A DNA stretch of 64,000 nucleotides from Molossus alvarezi (GCA_037176705.1 CM073889.1:50027596-50091595); one strand, 5' to 3'. Shown: positions 23,401-35,660, numbered from the stretch's first letter. The notes: a model not told the origin generated them from the sequence alone. Made by a program: numbers and translations.

Positions 23401-24141
23401 GATGACTTTTTACTTTGTTCCTTTATCCACTTCTACTAATTGTCCTCTCTTAACCCTTTGATCTAGCCATACTTCACCTTTTCTTTACTTACTCTGACCT
23501 TCTTTCTTGTTGTATGACCCTTTCAGCTACTTACAGACCTCACTTCTTTCTCCCAATTGTTTTGTTCCCTGTACCAATGCCTATTACCAACTTCTCTTTA
23601 CTTCCAGCTACTTCTCAAGACCTCCTGTCTTCCAAACCTGACTTTGCCCCCCCCCCATCTTTTCTATCTCTAATCAGGATCTAGGCCTGCCATCCTGACC
23701 CTTCCTGATGTTTTCCTTCCTAGGGTGATCCTTTTCCAAAGGCCCTGTTTCCCTTAAGGCTGCTACTACTACCGTTGCTATTCTTTTATCTTGTTTTTCC
23801 CCAGGGGTTTTCCTATTATTATATACCTTTTGAGCTATTTCAACCAACTGGGAGCAATTCATTCCTTTAAAACCTTCTAGCTTTCAGATCTCTTTACTAA
23901 TATCTTGGGCTGACTAAGTAACAAAGGCCACATTTACTGCCCGCTGATTTTCTGGAGTGACCAGGTCTATTGGAGTGTACACTTGGTATGCTTCACAAAG
24001 TTGCTCCAGAAAGGCAACAGGAGATTTCTGCAGGCCCTTGGAAAAATTAGTAGGTTTTCTAGCAGCCACCTTTAATTCTTTAATAAGTACTAGTGAAAAG
24101 TGCCCAGTGAATTTTTTCCTGCAGTGGTACTGGGGTCCCAT
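23401..24141 (-). pseudogene. gag: Gag capsid and nucleocapsid remnant
   Basis: The frame 23,914-24,141 holds the capsid major homology region (SPVAFLEQLCEAYQVYTP), followed by stops at about 23,913. The frame 23,674-23,862 continues the end of capsid ('KVYNNRKTPGEKQDKR') into what should be nucleocapsid. At the CCHC knuckle position the sequence reads ETGPLEKDHPRK: the histidine is replaced by proline and the last cysteine by histidine, so the zinc site is destroyed. Matrix was not recognised. Confidence 0.8.
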
Positions 24142-26020
24142 CTGGGCCTTAGGGTAGATGGGTTTTAGGTCTTCTAATAAAGATCACTGGTGGAGAAGAG
24201 GGCATAGACTATGAATGGTTGCCCCCCCCCCCATATTTCCATCCATTTGGGCTGCTTCCCTCAGAGGCAAGATGGCCTTTCCCAGAGGAGCCCCCTTCAT
24301 GCCCCCCAACACTTGGATCCTGCTCTGGGTATGGGGTGGTAAGAAGGGAGCCCTTTCCCTCCTTGTCTCCATCTGCCATGTCCAGGCACCTTTCCTTTGA
24401 CCCCAGGTTTCTAAAAAGACAAAAGAAAGAAAAGAGGTGTTCTAGTATGTGTTTATGCAGGGCAGAGTGTTTTTCAACTCTCTCCAAGAGCACTTGGTGC
24501 TCAGGCCTGGGATTGCTACCTTCAACTCCCCAAAGTTAAGAGCCCTGCAAGAAACTTGCATTACTGTATCTGCTGCCACTAAACCTGGGGTGGCGGATGG
24601 GCCACCAGGCTAACACCAAAGGAACACACCCCTTCTATAGCTGGATTGCCCTCCCTAGGAGACCCAGTGGCACCTGTGGCCTCTGGATGAATGCCTGCAT
24701 GCCAGCCTGCCATCCACTGCCTCTACAGCATGCCTGGATGCTGGGCACCCCTTGCTGCCTCCCCAGGGTGGGTGGGAGGCTGGAAGTCTGGTGGCAGCAC
24801 AGGCTTCTAGAGGCTAAACTGCTGGTGGCCATGGTGGCGCTGCTCCCCATGCTTGCTACAGCTGCCACTGGCCCTAGAACACTGGGCATGGGTATACAGC
24901 GGCCCCAGGATTATAAAGATGAGGAAGATTTGCCTTCTCTGAGGGAGGCAGAAGGACAGGGGATCCTGTCCTCAGGTTTTCTAAACTGGTCCTACTACCA
25001 GTATTCACACCCTGGTCTAGAGGGCATAGCTCTTAAGCCAGGGGGGAGGATTCCAGACTAAAGCCAGCCATATATCAAGATAGGTGAACTGGTCCAGGTG
25101 TCCTGGCTCCCTGTTTACAATTTTTCATACTGCCTGAGTAAGATAAGAGTCAAAGGATCCTGTGTCAGGCAAGCCCACCTGAATGTGGGCCAATTTAATT
25201 CACAGAATGTCCTCAACTTTCCTTCATTTTTACACTATAATCAGAACCTTCTTCAAATTCTTCTCTAAAAATGTTTCAACATACAACCCAGTGGAGTCTT
25301 CTGTGCACTAGGGCTGCCATCCATGATTAGACTAACTTTAACAAAGTTGAGGGAGAAACAGTAGGAGGCAGATGAGGACAAAAACAAGGGAGGACACACA
25401 AGACAGAAACTTTTGCTTTTTCCACCTGGTTGCCCCTCTCATGGAGATTTAAGCACCTCTTAGCATTGGCAGGTTGGTATAAACCCCCAACTCAGCTCAG
25501 GTTTGCTGGTGGAGACAAAATGTCCCCCAGAACCTGACATTGCCCTTAGCCATATGAGGCCACCAAGGAATTGCAGGTAAGGACTCACAGAGGCTCTGTA
25601 ACAGGCATTGTGGAGCATAGTAATTCACATATACAATCATACAATTCAAACTTCCATCTAGAAATTGCCTATCCTGAGTGGTGATCAAACTACCTTTTCA
25701 CCCTAGAGTTGGGAAATCACCTCTAACATCATAGGCGGATCCCTGGAGAGGAGAGGCTGTGCCGTTTCTGGCCCTCTTCCTCTTACCCAGAAAGACTGGT
25801 CACCCAAACAGATATTACCTCTGGAGGAATTTCCAATGACTGAAAATTTTGGGAGGATGTCTTGGTGTCTCCCAGCAGCTCTTTAGAAACCTAAGTAGGA
25901 TCTTTGGGGCCCTGGAACATCTCAGGTGGTGCCTCCCCTAAAGACCTCTAGGTGTCCAGTGGCCAGACTGAGAGACTGCCTATGCTAGGCATCTAGCCTC
26001 TGGTGTCACAAGCACTAGGG
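24142..26020 (-). other. Provirus leader and upstream gag region, no clear frame
   Basis: By position this is the 5' leader plus matrix/p12. A 94-codon frame at 24,209-24,493 is proline/glycine-rich near its end and may be p12/early capsid. A C-run at 24,223-24,233 disrupts it. I could not recognise matrix. Plus-strand frames here (for example 24,597-25,061) show no homology that I recognise and are treated as chance. Confidence 0.5.
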
Positions 26021-26038
26021 TCCTTGCTGGGGCCTCCA
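26021..26038 (-). promoter_or_regulatory. Primer binding site, tRNA-Gln-like
   Basis: Reading on the minus strand, TGGAGGCCCCAGCAAGGA starts directly after the 5' LTR. It agrees at about 13 of 18 positions with the complement of a mammalian tRNA-Gln 3' end (TGGAGG followed by CCCA). The placement fixes the inner LTR boundary. Confidence 0.65.
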
Positions 26039-26446
26039 AATATTATGACCAGCCAGTGAGACAATCAGAGATGCACAGCCAAATTGTAAATGAGAAGAGC
26101 ACTTTATTCACTGGTGGGCTGCACGGGCATAGTCTCCCAAATCAACAACCCTGAACATTCTTACAATCTATTTATAAAGACTAAAACCACATCCTTTTAA
26201 CGGTGCCTTGACATCATTAAGAGGGGAACTGATACAATAGGGGGAATGAGGAGATGTTACAAAGGTCAAGGCATTCATTAATCTCTATTTTTATGGTTTT
26301 TCTGAGTTTCCCAAGGCTATTACTAATTCCTTTATCTTTTAGTTTATCTGGGTTTTCTAAGGCCATAGTGTTTAGATGAGTCAGGGTGTGTAACTGTACC
26401 AACTGCTGGTCACAATGGAGTTACATAAATTAAGTAGTCTAGTTCA
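26039..26446 (-). repeat. Provirus 5' LTR (408 bp)
   Basis: This partner of 20,488-20,846 carries, on the minus strand, a TATA-like TTATAAATAG (26,168-26,177) and about 60 bp downstream an AATAAA (26,103-26,108), a normal U3-R spacing. It is about 49 bp longer than the 3' LTR. The extra length is a 46-bp tandem copy in U3 ('cccaaggct' near 26,313 and 'ctaaggcc' near 26,359). Confidence 0.88.
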
Positions 26447-26450
26447 ATCT

Positions 26451-26854
26451 CAATGCAGACAACTCTGAGAATTAGAAACTGCAGGAGACCCAGTCATGGT
26501 GGATGATGGGCACAATATAGTACGATTTACTAACAAGAGTTTTAACCAGATTCCCACAGTAAATATCAGAGAAATTTTTCCTTTTGCTGCTTCTGGCAAG
26601 AGGAGGGGGAAAATATCATTTTGAAATATGCCAGAGCACTTTTTTCTTCTTGACAAAGCCTTCCCTCAGGGGAAAGTAGTTAAGCAGAGCTTAAACTGCT
26701 GGGTTATTATCAGAGCCCGACTGACTTGGGGAAAAAAAATATTCAACTGTCTTTAGCCATATTATCTTACCTAAGGGTCAAGGGGTAGGTGAAAACCTGA
26801 AACACTTGTGAGTTTACTGTCCAGACTCACAGACTCAATAAAAGACTGAGACCT
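26451..26854. other. Unclassified DNA between the provirus and HAL1
   Basis: No open frame or repeat family is recognised here. It may be the other half of whatever element lies at 20,276-20,487. Confidence 0.4.
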
Positions 26855-28759
26855 AGGAGATTTTTGGTCAAGATGTTGGTGTAGGTAAATGCATTACTTG
26901 CCTCTGGCCACAAACACATAAAAATTATAACTAAACTACAGAACAATCATTATTCATCACCATCTGAAATTGAGATGAATGGAAGTCCTACAAATACAAA
27001 ATTAAAGAAGAAGCCACATCAAGACTGGTAGGAGGGGCCGAGGCTCAAATGGTATGGTCCCACACCCATGTGAAGAGGATAAAAATCAGAAGGGCTATTT
27101 TGGCTGTGAAGGTCCTCCCTGAGGAGGAAGGTGTCCCTGTCTCACATCAGACCCCACAGCCTAGGGTTCCAGTACCAGGAAGAGAATTCTCCATAACTTC
27201 TGGCTGTAAAAACCAACAGGAATTAAGGCTGAGGGAGGCTGAGGCTTCTAGAGTCCCAGGAAGTTCCTCTTAAAGGGCCCATGCACAGACTTACTTGGAC
27301 CTACTTCTTCCAGGCTCCAGTGTTGGGGAGGTAGTTTGAAAGTCACCAAAGACATATGGGGAAGAACTCAGTTATTTTGCATAAAGGAAAGAGGTGGAGA
27401 AGCAGTTTTCTCCAGGACAGTTGTGCTAGTGGAAACTGTTGTTCCTTTGGTGAGCCCTTACTCAATTTGGCAGGCAGGTGGGTGCCATATCTGGGACTCC
27501 AGCAACCAGGTTTATACTGTTTTCCTACCCTGGTGATTCCCTGACACCCTGCCACGACCATCTTTCAGGACTACCAAAAGTGTTTCCAGTGGCTTTACCA
27601 TAGGATTGGTCGTCCTGTCTTGGATCCTGCTTCAGATTTTCCTAAATTCTCTAAAACAAAGAGCACCTGGCCTCAGAGAGCCCCATACCTCTAGTTAACT
27701 AGCTCCAGGCCTGGCACTATAAACAGCCAGCCTTGGGTCACAGCTTGGCTTTGCCTGGGCACCTTCAAGACAAGCACAAAAAAAAGTCATCTGTAGATAG
27801 CTTTGTAGCTTATGCCTGGTAGGCCCAGGTAGAACATAGGCAGTGACTGATCTTGCCACAGAGCCAGTATACCCAGTGGACAGTTTCAGACCACATCAAA
27901 ACACCACCACTTAATCACCTCCACAAGCGACGCACTCAATGAGTAGACTCATTTGTATCAGAGCACTGCTGAAGTAAGTCTTGCTTTGTGTGGTGGGCTC
28001 TGCACAGCTGATCCTCCAAGGTAGTCAAAGATCAGTGGTTAGTGGTCAAAGCCAGTCCTTGCAGTTAATCAGCCTGAATAAATCCCTTCCATTGACATGT
28101 CATCAGCAATCAAGACTCAATTACAACAGAAGGGTGTACAGTTCACATGAGAGGTGCACCTTGAGGGCCAAGCTGGGGTGATCAGGGAGGCTCTGCCACT
28201 TGACTGTACAAGACACCCTAGGAAGCCTACGAGACATAGCAATTCTACCTAATACATAGAAACAAACACAGGGAAGCAGCCAAAATGAGACAAAGAAACA
28301 TGTCCCAAATGAAAGAACAGAAGAAAACTTCAGGAAAAGAACTAAACAAAATAGAGATAAACAATCTGACAGATGCAGAGTTCAAAACACTAGTTATAAG
28401 GATGTTCAAGGAACTTAGAATTTCAAGTAACTTAGGGAAAATGTCAAGGAATTAGTGAGGACCTCAAGAGCATAATAAAAGACCAGTCATAAATGAAGGA
28501 TGCACTAACTGAAATAAAGAATAATTTACTGGGAATCAATAATAGAGTATGTGAAGCCAAGAAGCAAACCATTGATTCGGAATATGAGGAAGCAAAAAGC
28601 ACCCAACAGAACAAGGAATCCAAAAAAAACAAAAAAACAAACAAAAAAAAAACGAGGATAGTGTAAGGAGTCTCTGGAACAACTTCAATCATACCAGTAT
28701 TTACATCATGGGTATCCCAGAAGAGAAAGAGAGCAAGAAATTGAAAACCTATTTGAAAC

Positions 28760-28790
<31 letters not shown>

Positions 28791-29590
28791 GACAGAAAAT
28801 TCCCCTAACTTGGTAAAGGAAAGAATCATACAAGTCCAGGAAGCACAAAAAGTTCCCAAACAAGATGAATACAAAAAGGCCAATGCCAAGATAACATAAT
28901 CATCAAAATGCAAGAGGTTAAAGACAGAATCTTAAAAACAGCAATAGAAAAGCAGCTAGTTACCTACAAGGGAGCTCTCATAAAACTGTTAGATGATTTA
29001 TCAAAAGAAACTTTGCAGGCCAGAAGGGAGTGGCAAGAAATATTCAAAGTAATGCAAAGCAAGGGACTACACAACAAAGATTACTCTACTTTACAAAGCT
29101 ATCATTTAGAATAGATGAACATATAAAGAGTTTCCCAGACATATAAAAGCTAAAGGAGTTCATCACCACCAAACCAATATTATATAAAATGTTGACAGGT
29201 CTTCTTGAAGAAGAACAAAAATATGAACAATAAAATGGCAATAAATGCATATCTATCAACAATTTGAACCTACAAACAAAATGAGCAAGCAGAACAAAAA
29301 CAGACTTATAGACACAGAGAACATTCTGTTTGTTGCCAGAGGGAGGGGGTTTGGGTTGATGGGTAAAAAAGATAAAGGAATAAAGAAGTACAAATTTGTT
29401 GTTAGACTGAAGAACCTCAAAGGGAAGGGGAGAAGGGAGCTGAAGAGATAAACAACGTACATGCATAACCAGTGGACACAGACAATAGTGTGGGGAAGGC
29501 AGGAGGGGTTGGGAGTGTGGAGGAAGGGGTCAATGGGGGATACAAATAAGAATATCTGTAGTACATTAAACAATAAAGATGTTTTAAAAA
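26855..29590 (+). mobile_element. HAL1 (ORF1-only L1 relative), near full length
   Basis: An L1-like 5' UTR starts near 26,855 ('agatgttggtgtaggtaaa', 'ggtaggaggggccgagg'). An ORF1 region at about 28,285-29,160 follows. The sequence then goes directly to a 3' UTR ('gttgccagagggaggggg') and a poly(A) signal aataaa (29,572-29,577). No ORF2 sequence lies between them. This is the defining structure of HAL1, which must borrow L1 enzymes. It is older than the minus-strand L1s, judging by decay. Confidence 0.8.
28285..29160 (+). pseudogene. HAL1 ORF1-like protein remnant
   Basis: The N-terminal part reads 'QMKEQKKTSGKELNKIEIN'. The middle has the RRM-like region (frame 28,708-28,899, 'MGIPEEKESKK'). 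The C-terminal domain is at 28,908-29,114 ('VKDRILKTAIEKQLVTYKG', 'LQARREWQEIFKVM'). The frames are separated by stops and by an (AAAAC)n expansion at about 28,756-28,790 that inserts a KTKQN repeat. This RNA-binding chaperone-like protein is no longer encoded intact. Confidence 0.75.
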
Positions 29591-30299
29591 ATGCTTGAGA
29601 GCTTATCATAGGACCATAGAAAGCTTTCTCACCCACAAACCTCACCACCACATCACTGAAAACTTATTCACCACAGTTTATTATAGTACATTATATCCAG
29701 CTATCAGGTAAAAATTACAGAGCGATGTCTCTAAGATAAAAATACAGGAGACCATGGAATCCATCCTCCCACAAAAATCAATGGTAAGACAGTTATCTAT
29801 AACAAAAACAAGCTCTAGGAGAGCCCAGGAACCACGTAAGAGGAACAAAATACAGGACAGTAACCACAAAAAAAGGGAAGGAAGACCACTTCATTACCCA
29901 TCCCATCCCCAACCCCCTGCATCATTCCATCCCCACTGCTAAGCATTGAGAGGAAATTCTCCAGCTAGAGTCTCCCCTGCTGAGAAAGAACAGTTTACAA
30001 GACAAAGTCAAATAAGAATATATAAAGGTCTCCTGAATATACAGAAAAACGCTCAGTTCAACCTAAATTCAGCAGCTACCAAAGTGATTAGCACCAACTA
30101 TATTAAAATCAATGCCATCACCACTAATGTGACAAAAATTTAAATTACTTATAAAAAGTAATAATGATTTCCATAAAAGCTGTTAGACTTGGTTAGAATG
30201 ATGGGTGAGCAGAATAAAATCTAAGTTTTTATTGTTTGAATAGAGGCTAAATTATTGATTAAAAAATAGTGGTAAAATAGAAAGCATATGCAAAGTTAT
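29591..30299. other. AT-rich unclassified stretch
   Basis: Plus-strand sequence with patches resembling degraded retroelement leader ('tcaggtaaaaattacagagc'), but I cannot assign a family. The frames at 29,754-30,143 are short and without homology that I can recognise. Confidence 0.35.
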
Positions 30300-30423
30300 A
30301 TTTCTTTCTTTCTTTTTGGCTTAAAAGATTTGGTATTTATTGTCTTATAGTCTGGGAGTCAGAAGTCTAAAGTGAATTGGCAGGGCTTTATTCCCTCTGA
30401 AGGCTCTAGAGGAGAATCCATTT
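30300..30423 (+). repeat. Ancient LTR-like repeat, left half
   Basis: 'atttattgtcttatagtctggg' then 'gcagggctttattccctctgaagg' follows the common pattern of old mammalian MaLR/ERVL-type LTRs. The other half continues at 37,652-37,870 after two L1 insertions, so the original repeat was about 340 bp here. Confidence 0.5.
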
Positions 30424-30436
30424 CTTTGTCTTTTTA

Positions 30437-31520
30437 ACTTTTTTTCCTCTCCTTTTAAATTAATTTATTTTTTATTTATTAATTTGTTTTTTTACAGATG
30501 CTTCTCATGTTTTTCCCATTGACACCCCCCCAAACTCCAAGCCCAGCTTTGTTGTCTATGTTTATTGGTCAGGCATACATGCATGTAAGTTCCGTGGTTT
30601 ATCTCTTCTCTTTCAACCCCCACCCCTGAGACTTGTCAGTGGGTAACCCACCTCTATGTCTCTGGGCTAAGTTTGTTCAGTTCATTATATTCTAGAAATA
30701 AGTGACATCATGTAATATTTGTCTTTGCTTGGCTTGTTTCACTTAGGATGATACTTTCCATGTCCCTCCATGTCGTCTCAAAGGATAAGAGATCTTTCAT
30801 TCTTACAAGTGCATAGTATTCCATTGTGTACATGTACCACAGCTTTTTTATCCACTCACTTACTGATGGACACTTTGGGTTGTTTCCAGATCTTAGCTAT
30901 TGTAAATGGTGCTGCTATGAACATAGGGGTACATATATTTTTTTCTGATTGGTGTTTTAGGCTTCTTAAGGTATATTCCTAGAAGTGGGATCACTGGGTC
31001 AAACGGCAGTTCAATTTTTAACTTTTTGAGGTAACACCATAGTATTTTCCATAGTGGCTGCACCAGTTTGTATTCCCACCAGCAGTGTACTAGAGTCCCC
31101 TTTTCTCCACAGCCTCGCTAGCACTTGTTGTTTGATAATAGCCATTCTGGTAGGTTTGAGGTGATACCTCATAGTTGTTGTAATTTGCATCTCTCTGATG
31201 ATTAGTGATGTTGAGCATTTTTTCATGTCCTGGCCATTTGTATGTCCTGTTTGGAAAGGTGTCTATTTAGGTCTTCTGCCCATTTTTTAATTTGGTTCTT
31301 TGTCTTTTTTTTTGATGAGTTGTATGAGTACTTTATATATTTTAGAAATTAATTTCTTATCTGATATCTTTGGCAATTATGGTCTCCCATATAGTGGGTT
31401 TCCTTTCCATTTTGATGATTGATTCTTTTGCTGTGCAGACATCATATGCAGCAGAATTTTCACTGATACTACACCTAACGCAAGAGGGACAAAAGAAACA
31501 ATGAACACATGGGACTACAT
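30437..31520 (-). mobile_element. L1-F, truncated LINE-1 with 5' inversion
   Basis: Minus-strand L1 3' end (3' UTR, ORF2 stop at 30,685-30,687, C-terminal codons) runs to 31,438. It then flips to about 82 bp of plus-strand ORF2 (31,439-31,520) that lies just upstream in the element. Near-identical copies of ctttgtctttttta flank the whole unit at 30,424-30,436 and 31,521-31,534. An inversion joined this closely inside one TSD pair is the signature of twin priming. Confidence 0.9.
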
Positions 31521-31806
31521 CTTTGTCTTTTTTATTTTTATTTTTTTATTTTATTTTTTTATTTTTATTTTTTTCTATTAATTAATATTTGTTACAGATG
31601 TTTCTCCTTTCCCCCCACTGATTCCTCCCTCCCCCTCACTCCCTGCCCTTTCCCCAGTTTGTTGTCCATGTCCACTGTTCATGCATACATGCATATAAGT
31701 TCTGTGGTTTATCTCTCCACCACCAGCCCCATCTTTAGGGGATTGTCAGTCTGTACCCCACTTCCACGTCTCTGTGACTACCCCATTCCTCAGACTGTTA
31801 TGTTCA

Positions 31807-34800
31807 TTATATTCCACAAATAAGTGAGATCATATGAAACTTGTCTTTCTGTGATTAACTTGTTTCACTTAGGATGATACTTTCCAGGTCCCTCCATGTA
31901 GTCTCAAAGGATGAGAGATCTTTCTTCCTTACAGCTGTATAGTACTCCATTGTGTATATGTACCACAGCTTTTTGATCCATTCCTCTACTGATAGACATT
32001 TGGGCTGTTTCTAAATCTTAGCTATTGTGAATAGTGTTGCTACAAACATGGGAGTATATATATTCTTTCTGATTTGTGTTTCAGACTTCTTATGGTACAT
32101 TCCTAAAAGTGGAATCACTGGGTCAAATGTAAGTTCAATTTTTAATTTTTTGAGGTAACACCATATTGTGTTCCATAGTGGCTGGACAAGTCTGCATTCC
32201 CACCAGCAGTGCACTAGAGTCCCCTTTTCTACACACCCTCGCCAACACTTTGATGATTTGTTGATGGCAGCCATTCTGACAGGTGTGAGGTGATACCTCA
32301 TTGTTGTTTTAATTTGTATCTCTCTGATGATTAGTGATGATGAGCATTTCTTCATATGTTTCTTAACCATTTGTATTTCCTGTTTGTAGAGGTGTCTAGT
32401 TCCTCTGCTTATTTTTTAATTGGATTCTTTGTCTTTCTTTTGTGGAGGTGTATGAGCACTCTCTATGTATTGGAAATTAACCCCTTATCTGATATATCAT
32501 TGGCAATTATGCTCTCCCATACAGTGGGTAGCCTTTCCGTTTGATGATTGTATCTTTCGCTGTGCAGAAGCTTTTGAGTTTGATGTATTCCCATGTGTTC
32601 ATTTTCTTCTTTGTTTCTATTGCCTTAGGTGATGTGTCAGTAAAAATTTTGCTGCGTATGATGTCTGAAATTTTGTTGCCTACAATTTCTTCTAGGATTT
32701 TTATGGACTCATGAGTAACATTTAAGCCTATTATCCATTTTGAGTTTATTCTTGTGTAGGGTGTAAGTTAATGGTCTAGTTTCATTTTTCTGCAAGTAGC
32801 TGTCCAATTTTCCCAGCACCATTTATTCAAGAGGCTGTCCTTACTCCACTGTATGCTCTTGCCACCTTTCTGAAATACTAATTGAGCATATTGCCTTGGG
32901 CCCATTTCTGGGTTCTCTGTTCTGTTCCACTGGTCTATATGCCTGTTCTTGTGCCAGTACCAGGCTGTTTTGATTACAGTGGCTTTGTAGTATAACCTAA
33001 AATCTGGTATTGTGATCCCTCCAACTTTGTTCTTCCTTTTCAAGATTGCTGTGGCTATTCGAGGCCTTTTTTGGTTCCATATGAACTTTTGAAATAATTG
33101 TTCTAATTCTGTGAAGTATGCTGTTGGTATTTTGATGGGGATTGCATTAAATCTATAGATTGCTTTGGGTAATATGGACATTTTAATGATGTTAATTCTC
33201 CCAATCCATAAACAGGGTATGTGCTCCCTCTTTTTTATATCTTCCTCTATGTCTTTTTTCAATGACCTATAGTTTTCTGTGAATAGGTCCTTTATTTCTT
33301 TGGTTAAGTTTATTCCTAGCTATCTTTATTTTTTTGCCGCAATGGTAAATGGGATTGTTTTCTTAGTTTCTCTTTCTGTGAGTTCATCATTGGCATATAA
33401 GAATGCCATCAATTTCTTGATGTTAATTTTGTATCCTGCTACTTTGCCAAATTCATTTATTAAGTCTAGTAAGCTTTTGGTGGAGTCTTTGGGATTTTCT
33501 ATGTACAGTATCATGTCATCTGCAAATAATGGCAATTTCACTCCCTCCTTTCCAATTTGGATCCCTTTTATTTTTTCTTCATGTCTGATTGCTGTAGCTA
33601 AGACTTCCAGTACTATGTTAAATAGGAGTGGCGAAAGTGGGCATCCTTGGCTTGTTCCTGTTCTTAAGAGAAATGCTGTTAGTTTTTGCCCATGAGTATG
33701 ATGTTGGCTGTACGTCTTTCATATATGGCCTTTATAATGTCTAGATATGATCCCTCTATTCCGACACTGCTGAACGTTTTTATCAGAAATGGATGCTGGA
33801 TTTTGTCGAAGGCTTTTTCAGCATTTATTGATATTATCATGTGGTTTTTATTCTTTATTTTATTTATGTGGTGTATCATGTTTATTGATTTCTAAATATT
33901 GTCCCTGGGATGAATCCCACTTGGTCATGGTGGATATATTTTTTTTTTTTTTTTTTGGTGTATTCCTGGATCCGATTTGCTAGTATTTTATTCAGGATTT
34001 TGGCATCTATGTTCATCAGGGATATTGGCCTGTAGTTTTATTTCTTTGTTATGTCTTTTTCTCGTTTTGGAATTAGAATTATGCTGGCTTCATTAAATGA
34101 GTTTGGAAGTCTTCCTTCTTCTTGAATTTTTTGAAATAGTTTGAGGAGAATGGGTATTAATTCTTCTTTGAATGTTCGATAAAACTCCCCCGTGAAGCGA
34201 ATCAGGACTGGGCTGTTGTTTGCTGGGAGAGTCTTGATTACATTTTCAATTTCTTCTGTAATTATTGGTCTGTTCAAGTTTTCTATCTTTTCCTCATCCA
34301 GTTTTGGGAGACTGTGTGTTTCTAGAAATTTGTCCATTTCGCTTAGATTGTCGAATTTGTTGCCATATAATTGTTCATGGTAGTTGGTAACGATCTTTTA
34401 TATTTCTGTGGTGTCAGTTGTTATCTCTCCTCTTTCATTTATGATTTTGTGTATTTCGTTCTCTGTCTCTGTTTCTTGGTGAGTCTAGCTAAGGGTCCAT
34501 CAATCTTGTTGATCTTTTAGAAAAACCAGCTCTTTGTTTTATTGATCCTTTGAATTGTTTTTTTGGTCTCTATGTCATTTATTTCTGCTCTGATCTTTAC
34601 TGTTTCTTTCCTTCTACTTGCTCTGGGGTTTTCTTTTGTTTGCTCTCTGGTACTTTACGTTGTGAGGTTAGATAGTCTATTAGAGATTTTACTTCTTTTT
34701 TGAGGTAGGCCTGAAGTGCTATGAATTTCCCTCTCAGAACTGCTTTTGTTGCATCCCATAGATTTTGTGTTGTTGTGTGTTCATTTTCATTGGTTTCCAG

Positions 34801-35615
34801 GAAGTTTTTGATTTCTTCCTTGATCTTCTTGGTGACCCATTCATTGTTTAATAACATGCTATTTAGCTTTCATGTATTCAAATGTCTTTGTATGTTCTTC
34901 TTGCAATTGATTTCTAGTTTCATGCCATTGTGATCTGAGAAGATGCTTGATATGATTTCAGTCTTCTTGAACTTGTAAAGACTTAGTTTGTGTCCTATCA
35001 TGTGGTCTATCTTTGAGAATATCCCATGTGCACTTGAAAAGAATGTGAATTCTGTAGTTTTGGGGTATAATTCTCTGTAGATATCTATTACATCCATTTG
35101 GTCTAGTGCTTTATTTAGAGTCTCTGTTTCCTTGCTAGTTTTTTTGTCTAAAGCATCTATCCAGTGATGTGAACGGGGTGTTGAAGTCCCCTGCTATGAT
35201 TGTATTAACATAGATTTCTCCTTTGAAGTCCTCCAGAAGATTTTGAATATATTTTTTTGCTCCTATATTGGGTGCATATTTGTTTATCAAGGTTATATCT
35301 TCCTGTTGGATAGATCCTTTCAATATTATGTAGTGGCCTTCTTTTTCTCTAGTTATGGCCTTCATACTGAAATCTATTTTATCAGATATGAGTATTGCAA
35401 CCCCAGGATTTTTTTCTTTTCCATGTGCTTGGAAGATTTTTTTCCATCCCTTCACTTTCAATCTATGTGAGTCTTTTGTTGTGAGGTGGTTCTCTTGTAA
35501 ACAACATATAGATGAGTCATGCTTTCTTATCCAATCAGCTACTCTGTTTATTTTTATGGGAGCATTCAGTCCATTTACATTAAGGTGATATTGATATGTA
35601 CTTAACTATTGCCAT
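31807..35615 (-). pseudogene. L1-G ORF2
   Basis: Stop at 31,807-31,809 and start codon at 35,613-35,615. On the minus strand the order is endonuclease (35,135-35,461 with 'GDFNTPFTSLDR'; 34,870-35,097 with 'SSAHGIFSKID'), linker, RT (33,679-33,879 palm; 33,326-33,541 with the intact active site LFADDMILY), thumb and C-terminal region (32,768-33,262) and cysteine-rich tail (32,011-32,370). The length matches a full ORF2, but at least eight separate frames are needed to read it. Confidence 0.88.
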
Positions 35616-35660
35616 TTTTGTTTAGTGTGGTTCTATTTTTCTTCTCATTTCTACTGCTAA

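Larger units (their letters stand above)
20488..26446 (-). mobile_element. Defective gammaretrovirus-like endogenous provirus
   Basis: Two LTR copies bracket remnants in the retroviral order on the minus strand: gag (about 24.1 kb), protease (23.3 kb), RNase H (22.9 kb), integrase (22.3-21.4 kb) and env (21.4-20.9 kb). A tRNA-Gln-like primer binding site abuts the 5' LTR. The 4-bp repeat atct (20,484-20,487 and 26,447-26,450) is the candidate TSD. It is about 6.0 kb long and large parts are deleted: the RT polymerase core, the integrase segment holding the last catalytic acid, and most of env. Stops and frameshifts occur throughout. It is an old, non-functional insertion. Confidence 0.9.

Noticed and set aside
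24597..25061. 154-codon plus-strand frame inside the provirus
   Set aside because: It lies antisense to the expected gag/leader region, has no homology that I recognise and is proline/tryptophan-rich by composition.
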